This document shows positions 1 to 8,980 of a stretch of DNA of 64,000 bases, one piece after another. Made by a program: the position numbers and the translations under genes. Under the pieces are notes generated by a model. It had not been told where the DNA came from. It searched no databases and was given only the letters and a program-made list of their open reading frames with translations. Numbering within the stretch: position 1 is the first letter of the stretch; every line of letters begins with the position of its first letter. Source of the stretch: Symsagittifera roscoffensis (taxonomy: Eukaryota > Xenacoelomorpha > Acoela > Convolutidae); contig NC_087062.1 of assembly GCF_963678635.1 (NCBI RefSeq), positions 43,602,395 to 43,666,394 on the forward strand. The letters are read 5' to 3'.

Positions 1-399
1 ACTTATTTGAAGAATTTTTTGTAAGAGAAAGTTTTTTTAAATTTTCAAGATTGACGCTCATGTAACTGAAATCCAGCGACTTGGAAAGTTCGCAATTGAT
101 CGACAAAACCTAGAACACTATTAGTTAAAGTTGCATGAGGCTAGATTTATCATTGTAAAAAGTCACAGAATTCAAAGAAAAACCAGAGAAGGAAAAGTAC
201 CGATAAAAGGAGATAAACCAAATACGCTACTAAACGTACAAGTTTATATGTTGATTGAGTTTTTTTTTTTGAGTTTTCTCTTCTAACATTTCGTTCAGCG
301 TAGATGAGTTTGATTAAAAGAAACCGACTTCAACTACTTTCGATAACTCGAAGAAGACTATTCCGAAAATTTTGAGCTCTCTAAATGAAAACATATGAA

Positions 400-1158
400 A
401 ACTTAATGACGACAAATACGAGTAAATGTAAATTACTAAATTTAAGATGAAATCTATCCGCCAAACTGAACGACACCGAACTGCATCCCACGAATGTTCA
501 AAAGGATTTGGGCCTCCTAATAACCCCAAATCTTACATGGAACGAAAACTGTGAAATACGTGCCCAAAAGGCAACAAGGGCCTTTTTCCAATTAAAACGA
601 AACCTATCCGCTACGTGCTCATGGGTTAACAAACTCCACTCGTATACTGGCTACATCGTCCCGATTATAACTTACTGTTCACAAGCTTGGTCACCAAGTA
701 GAGTCAACTTAGTAAGTTTCGAACGAGTACAAGTAATGGCCACACAGTAGATTCTTAATTGCAATCTTGACTACTGCCATTATGCCCCTACGTTGAAATG
801 CACGATCTTATGTATTTATCCTTAGTAACTTCCAAAAATGACATATCAATTGCTGTTGAATCTTCTAAGGAAGAAAAAACTCGCCAACACAGCAGAGGAG
901 AACATGCAGTCAACAAAAACAGACTGAACAAATCAGACGAAAACTTTTTTCACAGAACGAAACTCTTACATAACATCGTCATCAAACACTACGAAGAATA
1001 TGGGAACCAACTTGACAAAAAATCAATAAGCAAACTTTATTGGGATTACTTTGTCAGAAAATTCAATTATCTAAACAGATGCACTTGGAGAATTATCTGC
1101 AAATGCATTCACTGTAACAACTGGAAAAAAACTCGAAACTCAAACTTAACTTGATGAA
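400..1158 (+). mobile_element. Degenerate LINE (non-LTR retrotransposon) fragment, C-terminal part of the reverse transcriptase ORF
   Basis: Translation through 420-750 gives the stretch after the RT palm found in Jockey/CR1/L2-type LINEs: 'VQKDLGLLITPNLTW', then 'SYTGYIVPIITYCSQAWSP' and 'FERVQ'. After a frame break near 750 a second open stretch (798-1154) begins 'LMYLSLV' and carries 'FFHRTKLLHNIV', which resembles the LINE tail that ends in FF..R....WN. Frameshifts and stops show it is dead. The fragment lacks the catalytic RT core and the endonuclease. It ends just before a trinucleotide tract, as expected for a LINE 3' end. Clade assignment is uncertain. Confidence 0.75.
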
Positions 1159-1212
1159 AACATGTAAATGACGGGACTCATAAACCCTTGGGAAGCGTGA
1201 CTTCCCAGAAGC

Positions 1213-1253
1213 CTCAACTACTACTACTAATACTACTACTACTACTACTACAA
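1213..1253 (+). repeat. (CTA)n / (TAC)n microsatellite at LINE 3' end
   Basis: About 13 near-perfect CTA triplets with one interruption lie about 60 bp after the LINE ORF tail. Several LINE families end in short tandem repeats instead of poly(A), so this is probably the 3' terminus of the preceding LINE. Confidence 0.8.
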
Positions 1254-1367
1254 TAAAGCAAAAGGCACAAATGGAATATCACCAAGAGTTTATCAAAAGA
1301 CGTCCAGAAATATGTCTCAATGTTGAAGAATATTAAGCGGCTACGCAAAATCCTGAGAGTTCAAAAT

Positions 1368-1764
1368 GCCAGCAATGTCTCCAGTACTTGAAAAATCAGA
1401 TAAAAGGATGGTAGGAAACTACATACCAGTTTCGCTCCTGAATATCGATAATAAAATCTTAGAGAAATGCATAACATAACACAGTGTAATAATTTCAGCA
1501 GATTTCTAACAAAAAATCAGCATGGTTTTGCCAACGGTCGATCTGTTAAAACTAATAAGCTTACTCTTGAACCGAGCTTTTGAACAAAGAGATAGAGCGG
1601 ACTTCATAAGTCATCGTGTTTTGTACTGATTTTTCAGAAGCCTGGCATAAAGTTCCACATTCTGAGTTGATACGGAAACTCGTAGTTATTGAACTGGGTG
1701 GCAGTCTCCTTGAGATACTAATTGATCATCTTAAAAACCGAAATCAGTTTGTCAAAATAGATTA
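1368..1764 (+). mobile_element. Second degenerate LINE, left part of the reverse transcriptase domain
   Basis: Three RT blocks occur in order, in shifting frames: 'NYIPVSLLNIDNKILEKCI' (1409-1470), 'QHGFANGRSVKTNKLT' (about 1518-1566), and 'CTDFSEAWHKVPHSELIRKL' (from about 1619). The last corresponds to RT motif A (D-F-x-x-A-F-D) with the second aspartate replaced by histidine. The block stops at 'NRNQFVKID' where the BEL/Pao LTR starts. The same LINE resumes at 5958 with 'VPQRSLLGLLLF', so this is one element split by an insertion. Confidence 0.8.
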
Positions 1765-2335
1765 TGGTTTCCTGCCGAAGCCTAAAAATTTTCAATAGCA
1801 GACCACTCAGCTTGGCCTAGCTAAGGTTTTGCTTTCAGTGTGATTGAAACCACCCTTTTTGGACTTTATATCAGAATGAGGGTAATAGCTTTTACATATA
1901 TCACTGTGTACACTAAGACAGTGAAGTTGGACATCTTTTATTTGAGAGAAAAAATCTTGCAAATGTCAATATAACTTTAATGGGTTTTGGCAGTGCCTGC
2001 AGCGAGTATTCCATGCTGATATTTTAATACAAGAAATCTAAAACGTTTTATCATAAAAATAGCAACTTTTTTACTCGTTGAGTTTGTGCAATGAGTCCCG
2101 ATCTAACTAAACCAGAGTCCCAAGGCTCACCCAACTGCTGCGTCTTAATGTGAATCATTTTTACAAGCTGTTATAAAAGTTTCATAATTCTATACAAAAT
2201 CACATTAAATTAAAGGAGATAAAGCCCGATTAATCAATAATTTGAAACAATCTTTGTTGGTTTAAATCAGTTTTCTGGCGATTGTTTATTTCCATTTCTG
2301 AATTCATTTTGTTGTGCTGCTTTTTGCGAGCAACA
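1765..2335 (-). repeat. BEL/Pao 3' LTR
   Basis: Co-linear with 5403-5957: shared blocks include 'gccgaagcct', 'gtgcaatgagtcccgat', 'acaagctgttat' and 'aacaatctttgttggttt'. In element orientation it starts TGTTGC and ends CCA, close to the usual TG...CA ends. Divergence from the other copy is substantial, indicating age. Confidence 0.75.
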
Positions 2336-3217
2336 TTGCTGCCTACCTTGAATGAACCAAATTCTTTTAACACTGGCTGGTACCTTCCTTAGTTTGATGC
2401 AAGTCCGAATGTAGCAGCCAGCCACTTGTAGTTTAAATTGTCGCCGATCGGCCTTGGTTGTCTCTCGCAAGGTAGACTTGCACAACCCGAGCTAGTGGCT
2501 ATTGTAAGGGGGGTTGGTTTACTTCCATCAAGAGCGCAGCATCACGCACTCGAAAATTTCGTTGCTTTGAATTTCACTTCTTCCAAGACTGCAGAGATGA
2601 CAAGTACCCCTTACTCCATGGCTTTCCGAAAGTTCCGAAGAGTTTCTTTATGTTTGCCTACCACAGTCTAGCTGGATGTGTTTCAAACGGCTGAGGCGTA
2701 CTTGTTATCAGTGGGGTCACTGATGTTGGCAGATACTGCATCTTTTCCTCTCACTATTAGCTGGTGTAAGGGTCAGAATCATCGGTGGAAATCGGAAGCA
2801 GTGGTCGTTAGTACAGAGTTTGTAGTAATTCAAAACATTGTTATCCATGACTCTTCTCAGATTCGATTTTGCAAGTTTCACTCCTGATTCTCGGGGAGCT
2901 TAATTTGTTCGTTTCGAATTAGCATCAGAGTGGCGATGCGTCTGTTCGTCAGTGGAATTGGATGATTGTAACTGCCCTCTAAATACTCATGCTTTCGATG
3001 TGCAAAATAGTCGACATAGCTAAGTACAGGAATGCACTTCTGTACACTGCTGAACTTAACAAGATCAATTAGCACGCGTTTGAGCAATTGGGAAATGTTA
3101 ACAACTGCCGTTTTTTATCTTTCAGCACCGACTTTTGTTAGCTTTGGCTGGTCTGGAATCCGGATTTCAGAGAGCCAGTTCGGTCCATGCCAAGTGTGTG
3201 GAGTTTTCAGCGTCCTT

Positions 3218-3292
3218 GCAGCAAGTCCCCGAGTTACAGCATCCGCAGCAAGTCCCCGAGTTACAGCATCTTGCAGCAAGTCCCCGAGTTAC
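3218..3292. repeat. Three tandem copies of a 27-28 bp unit inside the BEL/Pao fossil
   Basis: 'gcagcaagtccccgagttac' recurs at 3218, 3245 and 3273. In the minus-strand reading it repeats a short cysteine-rich segment. It looks like slippage after the element died. Confidence 0.85.
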
Positions 3293-3846
3293 TTCGGATT
3301 CCATCGTATCAGTTTGAGGATTGTCAAAGCTTTCAAAGAGATGACTCTTGAGTTAACCACAAGAAGATTGTTTGTTTTTGTCTTCATGTCCCTGATGTAG
3401 ATGCAGCTGGCGTATGTTGTTTCTGACGCTTCAAAAAATACATGAAGCTCAAAAGATTCCTCCACAACATGTCTTTAGTGAACTTTAGTCCTCCACCTCG
3501 GAAAAGTCTCCCTCATATCATCGGGCAATTTGTTGTCCCACTTGATTCCCCGCGACCATGAGGATTGCATAGTGAAATCCAAAGTAAGCGTCATCGGATT
3601 CAGCCAGAGATGTCTGATAGCAGAGATAGTTTTGTCAAGTTCTTCTTAAGATCTTGGGCTACCTTGAAGACGAAGACATCATTTGTCGGAAGCTACTTGA
3701 TTCCTAGTTGACATCTAACGTCACTGATCAGCTTCTTAGCAGAAGGTATGTCATCTTCGCCCGTCAACCAGTCGTCGACGTAGAAGTCTCGACTGATTGT
3801 TGTTCGACACAAGAGCTTTCCTGCTTGTGTGAATGATGGTACAGAG

Positions 3847-4218
3847 CAGAGTGACCACTTGGTCACTATTTTAGTGAGAAGTCACTATTGGTCACTATTT
3901 TTCAATGGTCACTAAAAGTCACTATTTACTACGGTTTTTGGTGACAGACCCTAAAATTTTTCCGAAGGCGCATTTGGCGCCAATATATACTAATATTGAG
4001 GGGGGAGCGCGCGCCGAAAAAACCCAATTTTTTTCAAAATTTTTCAAAAAGTGCCTAAAAAGTTTATTGAGAATGATGGCTGCGGCGCAGAAATTTTGGT
4101 CAAAACAGACTTTTCAGTGCTTTGGCAGAGGTTGAAAAAATCATTTGGTCAACCTAAAAAAAAAGTATTCGAAAATTGTCATAGCCACTATTCATCTTTC
4201 AAAAAAGTGGTCACCCTG
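3847..4218. mobile_element. hAT-like non-autonomous element (MITE)
   Basis: A 372-bp block interrupts the BEL/Pao reading. It begins cagagtgaccactt and ends aagtggtcaccctg, a short terminal inverted repeat of the form CAGRGTGACCACTT, as seen in several hAT families. Sub-terminal 'gtcact' words are repeated at the left end. An 8-bp target duplication is not evident (gtacagag versus gactcctg), so the superfamily is tentative. Confidence 0.6.
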
Positions 4219-5402
4219 GACTCCTGATTAACGAAGTTTGTTAGCAAAGCTTAATCAGCCTTGTGCTTGCTAAGTAATTGAACTGATCCCCTCAGTCTAG
4301 CCAAAAGTTTACTCATCTAGTGTGAGAGATCCTTCTCGTACTTGTATAACAGTGGTGAGCTCGTCAGTCAGCTCAACAGCACACAGAAGATCAGTGTTAC
4401 CTCTTTTGTCGAAAGCTGGATCTGCTGGTGAATATCGAGACGGAAAGTTATGTTCGTGTACATCCATATGGCCGCCTGTTAGATCAGATGTGTTTGGGGC
4501 ATGGAGAAATCTGCTCGTAATATGTATTCTCCAGGTAAGAACAAAGTTGTCGGCGCAAGACCTCTCGTCTCCAATGGGGGGCAGTTCCAACTGGTTTAAC
4601 TGTTTGACTTGAGGCTGGTTCCATCTTCAGTTTTTAATTTCGGCTAGTTCAACAGAGCACTGAGGTGCATGATAACAATGAACTTTTTGTTGAGGAACAT
4701 CCGCTCCATTAGAGTCCTGCTTGAAAGCTCGTAGTTCACATCAGTTATAGCTACATTCTTGACCAGGTCGTGTGCCTCTCCTCGAAGTTAAGATTTGAGG
4801 TAGTTCAATTTTTCAGCAGCACGTAGATTTGGGTTTCCTTGTACTGCCGAATCAAACTGGTCGATGAAGCTCACCCACTCTGTATACTTCCCACTGAAGA
4901 GGGCTTCTTGATCTTAGTGAAAACAATATTTGGAGCTCGCTTGCTTCTCTTATCGTTCCTCCAGAATACGCTCGCTGACCGTCCAAGTCTTTCGTTTGCC
5001 GACAAAGTTCTACCTCTGCTCGAAACTCACCAGCCGTCGGGTACAGCATCCTATATCAATCAATTCTTTTCGCTGATCGATATGAGTGTCTGTTTTGTGA
5101 CCGCAAGAGAGAGTGGCATGCCCGCAAGGTCGGTCAGTAGATAGGTCGGTTGGGTTACGTTTATCCGGTCCCTAAGCTTAGAAATGCACATATTGTGACC
5201 ACTTCTTGAGTGAAGAAGCTTCAGGTAGCTTCGTTCTGACTGATCGGGTCGTCCGTGTTGCATGCTCGCAACAGCTTAGTGATCGCTCTGCTCGCTCGAA
5301 TTGCGTTGACCTGGTTGCTCGTTTGCAACTGATCGTAAATCGTCTTGCTCGTTCACGTATCAGTCATGGTTCGTAACAGTCATGGTGCGTTGGCATGGAC
5401 CA

Positions 5403-5957
5403 ATGGTTTCTCGCCGAAGCCTTAAAGTTTTCCGGACCACAGCTTTGCCTAGCTGAGATTTTGTTTTTTGTGTGATTCATTCCTTTATATGGTTTTACAT
5501 CAGAGTGAGGGGAACAGTTTTTACCTGCTTCACTGTGGATACCAAGTTGTGTATTTTTTTTAGAAAGTTTTTGCAAATGTCAATTAACTTCAATGGGTAT
5601 TGGTTCGTGACTGCAGCGAGTATCCAATGCTAATATTAAAATACAAGAACTCTAAAACCTTGTATCGCAATAATCGCATTTTTTTCTCATTGAGTTTGTG
5701 CAATGAGTCCCGATCCGGTCTCAATCTATGTAAAGAAGAGTCACATGGCTCACACAACTGCTGCGTGTTAATGTGGCTCAATTTTACAAGCTGTTATGAC
5801 AGTTTGATAGTTATATACAAAATTGCATTACAAATAAAGGAGATAAATCCCACGCAGAATAAATGAATATTTTGAAACAATCTTTGTTGGTTTGAATCAG
5901 TTTGGCGGTTATTAATTTCCTGTTTTGATTTCATTATATTGCTTGCTGCGGGCAACA
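5403..5957 (-). repeat. BEL/Pao 5' LTR
   Basis: Homologous to 1765-2335 over its length. In element orientation it begins TGTTGC at 5957. Just inside its inner edge the minus strand reads tggtccatgccaacg, a candidate primer-binding site because it begins TGG; the tRNA is not identified. Confidence 0.7.
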
Positions 5958-6457
5958 GAAAGTGGGCTCCAAGTTTTTGTTGAGTTCCCCAAAGGTCGCT
6001 TCTGGGACTGCTTCTGTTTTGCGTCTCCATAAAGGATCTACTCGATGTCCTCATGTTTTCACAACCCTCCGTAATTGCCGATTATTTCAAAAATTTTAGC
6101 TGTTCGAAAAAATTTCAGGCAAGTGCAGGATGATCTTCGTGCTATAGAAAGATTGATCTCGATAAATACAAGGAATCAACTATTGATTAATGTGCTCACT
6201 TAAAATTCAAAAGACAAAATGCGAACTTCAAATTATTGGGTGAAAATTTAGAAGAGAGTCTAAAGTAGTGGAAGATCTGGGGGTTACATGTAGGTAAAAG
6301 TTTTACTTGGAGCATTCACGTCGAAAGGACGAAAAAGGTGAAAACATCTGGTCTCTTTGAGCGGAATGTCTCGCTAAAGGTCGGGACAGTCTAAAAGCTG
6401 GCTTTGTATAAGTATTCGATACTTTCTATATAGTTGCATGGTTTTACTGGTGTAGCA
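5958..6457 (+). mobile_element. Second LINE, continuation right of the BEL/Pao insertion
   Basis: From 5984 the plus strand reads 'VPQRSLLGLLLFCVSIKDLL', the RT block that normally follows the 'NRxQ' segment at which the left half stops (1764). 'VQDDLRAIERLI' (6123) and 'VEDLGVT' (about 6268) follow in the LINE order. A stop replaces the glycine expected before VPQ. Copies left and right of the BEL element therefore reconstruct one insertion site. Confidence 0.75.
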
Positions 6458-7075
6458 GGAACAATCTTTGTTGGTTTAAATCAGTTTTCTGGCAATTATT
6501 CATTTCCATTTCTGAATTCATTTCATTGTGCTGCTTTTCGCGAGCAACATTGCCGCCTACCTTGAATGAACCAAATCCTTTTAACACTGACTGGTACCTT
6601 CCTTAGTTTGATGCAAGTCCGAATGTAGCAGCCACTTGTAGTTTAAATTGTCGCCGATCGGCCTTGGTTGTCTCTCGCAAGGTGGATTTCCACAACTTGT
6701 ATCTTCCTTAGTTTGATGCAAGTCCGAATGTAGCAGCCACTTGTAGTTCAAATTTTCGCCGATCGACCTTGGTTATCTCTCGCAAGTTAGACTTCCACAA
6801 CCATTGTAAGGGGGGTTGGTTTACAAGAGCGCAGTATCACGCACTCGAAAATTTCGTTGCTTTGAAATTCACTTCTTCCAAGACTGCAGAGATGACAAGT
6901 ACCCCTTACTCCATGGCTTTCCGAAAGTTCCGAAGAGTTTCTTTATGTGTGCCTACCACAGTCTAGCTGGATGTGTTTCAAACGGCTGAGGGGTACTTGT
7001 TGTCAGTGGGGGCTCTGATGTTGGCAGATACTGCATCTTTTCCTCTCACTATTAGCTGGTGTAAGGGTCAGAATG
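6458..7075 (-). mobile_element. Partial BEL/Pao-derived insert (LTR end plus adjacent internal DNA)
   Basis: Co-linear with about 2247-2785 of the larger BEL/Pao element: it starts in the last ~90 bp of the LTR, passes the same LTR/internal boundary (gcgagcaaca), and runs to 'gtgtaagggtcagaat'. It has no second LTR. Part of it is duplicated in tandem (6601-6801). Confidence 0.75.
6601..6801. repeat. Tandem duplication, ~105-bp period, in the BEL/Pao insert
   Basis: 'ccttagtttgatgcaagtcc' occurs at 6601 and 6706, followed both times by the same ~95 bp with a few substitutions. The corresponding part of the larger element (about 2388-2490) has one copy. Confidence 0.85.
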
Positions 7076-7100
7076 GTTGCATGGTTTTACTGGTGTAGCA

Positions 7101-7240
7101 TGAACTTGATAGGAAATAGTAAGGCTGAACAGATTCCAAATGAAGGTTGTTAAATGCATAACAGGAAACATAGACGCTGAATACAAAACGGCATTCAATT
7201 GAATAACGACTGAGACAAATTAAACCCTTTAGCATTGCTG
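7101..7240 (+). mobile_element. Second LINE, last recognisable piece
   Basis: After the 25-bp repeat the LINE resumes with weak similarity to the post-RT segment ('NPLALLQDL' near 7225). Similarity fades by about 7240. Confidence 0.45.
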
Positions 7241-8854
7241 CAAGATCTTAAGTGAATTGTTCAGGTGAAATTTGAAAACAGGTTGAGTCAAAAGTTACCC
7301 CACTTAAATAAGCTTCTGAACCGTTTTTTCTCTTACTTTTCAGTAAACACATGCATATCACCGAATAATAGCTATCTTTATATTGCTCTGAGGCACCCTT
7401 GACAGACTCACTGCCTGTTGGTGTCCCCCCAAGCATACTAACTGTTATTTACTTGGGAAAAATTATTTCTCATTGTTGTTTTTTTTTCTGAATATGGTCA
7501 GAACATTCTGTGCTACTTGGGCAGTAATCGGTATCCTTGTTTTTGTCTTTTTTCTTATCAATTTCTTATCTTGTCCTAACTTTTGCTGCTAGGCTCAATC
7601 GTTTTTTTAAAAAATTTTCATCTGATTCAAGTTTCGGTTTCAATGTGCCCCACCAACTTCAAAAACAATACGTTTTTTGAGCAGCGTAATCTAATAAAAT
7701 TAAGAACAAAATTGAAATGGAAATTATGGTATATGTTTTTTTGTCAACTGTTTTGTTTTTCGCGCCTTAAATTTCAATAAGCTAGATTTCATGTTTTGAG
7801 TTTAACTTATTTGAATGCAAAGGCAAAGATAATTGTAACCTCGTATTTTTTCTGAAACGTATTTGCACTTCAAAACGAAAAGTTTTCAGATTAAGCTGTT
7901 AATCAACGAAGTTATTTATCACTTATTTCGGTCGATTGGTTTAGTTTGTTTTCATGAAGAAGTAAATTTAGTAACACTAAAATTTTGATTTTTTAGCGAG
8001 TTGACATTTGATTTTCATAGGTTCAATTCAAACTCGCTGGCATAATTGAAGACAAATTACGCTTTCTATTTGCAAAAGTGGCAATGGCGCAAAAAACGTG
8101 AATTTTACTTCTGTTGTTGAAATTGGATTTTAATTTTTAGAATCGCCAGCGGAATATAAGTTTTTTTTATTGATGCAAGGTTTTCTGATTGGTTTAGTGA
8201 GAAAAAAAGTTAAGCTTAAAGATTCTTGAATTTCGACGAGCGTTATGGTGATACATTGACCTTTTTTAACTTTGTTTTACATTGACGAAATTTGAAAGTT
8301 GAAAATTGTTTAAACGATATATAATTTGTTTAAACGGTTTTCTTGTTCATTGGCCTTTTTCCAAACGTCGGTTGGTTATCTTTTAAATGTTTGCTTACAT
8401 GAGATGAAATTTTCAGATGATTATTTTTGAAAGCATCAAAGTTTTTGATCGCAGATAGTTTTTTAAAGTGGATATCTTTAGTAACTGTGAAAGATTTTGA
8501 GCATTCTCCAATATTTCATATAATTATTTAAATTTGTTTTTGATCACTCAGCGTCGCCTTTGTGTTGAAGTCTTTGGAAAGTATTTATGCATACAATAAG
8601 TTCTGCTGTGTCAATTTGTAAGAAAAGAACGTTGTAGAAAAAATGTTGTAGACACACTTTGATCACATAAATTTGAAAACAAGTTCATTCGATACATTCT
8701 CAAAAAAGATCTGCAGTTTTTCGTGCTCATTTGATTTATTTTGACCTTTTTTTCTATGTGTTTTGACTAAATTCTAAAAAGTAGGGGAATGAGGTTGTCG
8801 TGTTTTTTGGATCATTTTTAACTTTCTTTTTATATGTTTTTGCAAAATATTTAG
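7241..8854. other. Non-coding, presumed intron upstream of the first visible kinase exon
   Basis: AT-rich, with no ORF resembling a protein domain. I searched for the missing glycine-rich loop (G-x-G-x-x-x-x-V) of the kinase on the plus strand and saw no candidate, so the 5' exon(s) probably lie left of the window or behind the retroelement cluster. Confidence 0.5.
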
Positions 8855-8980
8855 AAGACGGGGGAATGGGTGGCAGTTAAGCTTTACTTTTACAAAGAAT
8901 ATCTGCGGCCAGAGGAGTACCATATCTTGCGCAACATCGAGCACAAAAATATCGTCAAGTTTCTCGCCTTTGAAACAGAG
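8855..8980 (+). CDS. TBK1-like: Kinase exon 1 (visible): N-lobe with catalytic lysine
   Basis: Acceptor tatttag, donor GAG|gtacct, phase 0 at both ends. It encodes 42 residues starting 'KTGEWVAVK'; the lysine of VAVK is the ATP-binding one. 'LRPEEYHILRNIEHKNIVKF' supplies the alpha-C helix and beta-4. The helix segment is about five residues shorter than in vertebrate TBK1. The glycine loop is not in this exon. Confidence 0.88.

Larger units (their letters stand above)
2336..5402 (-). pseudogene. BEL/Pao internal region: decayed protease, RT, RNase H remnants
   Basis: On the minus strand, 4590-4309 reads through 'GGHMDVHEHNFPSRYSPADP' and 'AFDKRGNTDLLCAVELTDEL', which matches the BEL/Pao segment in which the protease domain is followed by a D-x-x-x-G-x-x-D-L-L pattern. 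The RT signature is YVDD-like ('VDDWLTGEDD', about 3790). Next come the post-RT 'DKLP'-like and 'SDASE'-like blocks, then the region that precedes the integrase. 2400-2800 shows no domain I can name. The reading frame is broken by stops, by the hAT-like insertion at 3847-4218 and by a short tandem expansion at 3218-3292. Confidence 0.7.
1765..5957 (-). mobile_element. Degenerate BEL/Pao LTR retrotransposon, minus strand, inserted in a LINE
   Basis: The element has two similar terminal repeats (1765-2335 and 5403-5957) around about 3.1 kb of internal DNA. Read on the minus strand the internal part shows BEL/Pao pol landmarks in order: an aspartic-protease-like end (4309-4590), a 'VDDWLTGEDDIPSAKKL' RT segment (about 3715-3790), 'WDNKLPDDMRETFPRW' (about 3490-3545), 'LHVFFEASETTYASCIYIR' (about 3395-3455), and 'LIDLVKFSSVQKCIPVLSYV' (about 3020-3080). 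Stops and frameshifts break every block, so it cannot encode a working polyprotein. The flanks are two halves of one LINE. No clean target-site duplication is visible. Confidence 0.8.
6433..7100. repeat. 25-bp direct repeats flanking a 618-bp insert
   Basis: 6433-6457 and 7076-7100 are identical 25-mers (beginning gttgcatggttttactgg). The sequence outside is the LINE RT tail; the sequence between (6458-7075) is foreign. This looks like an unusually long target-site duplication. Confidence 0.85.
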
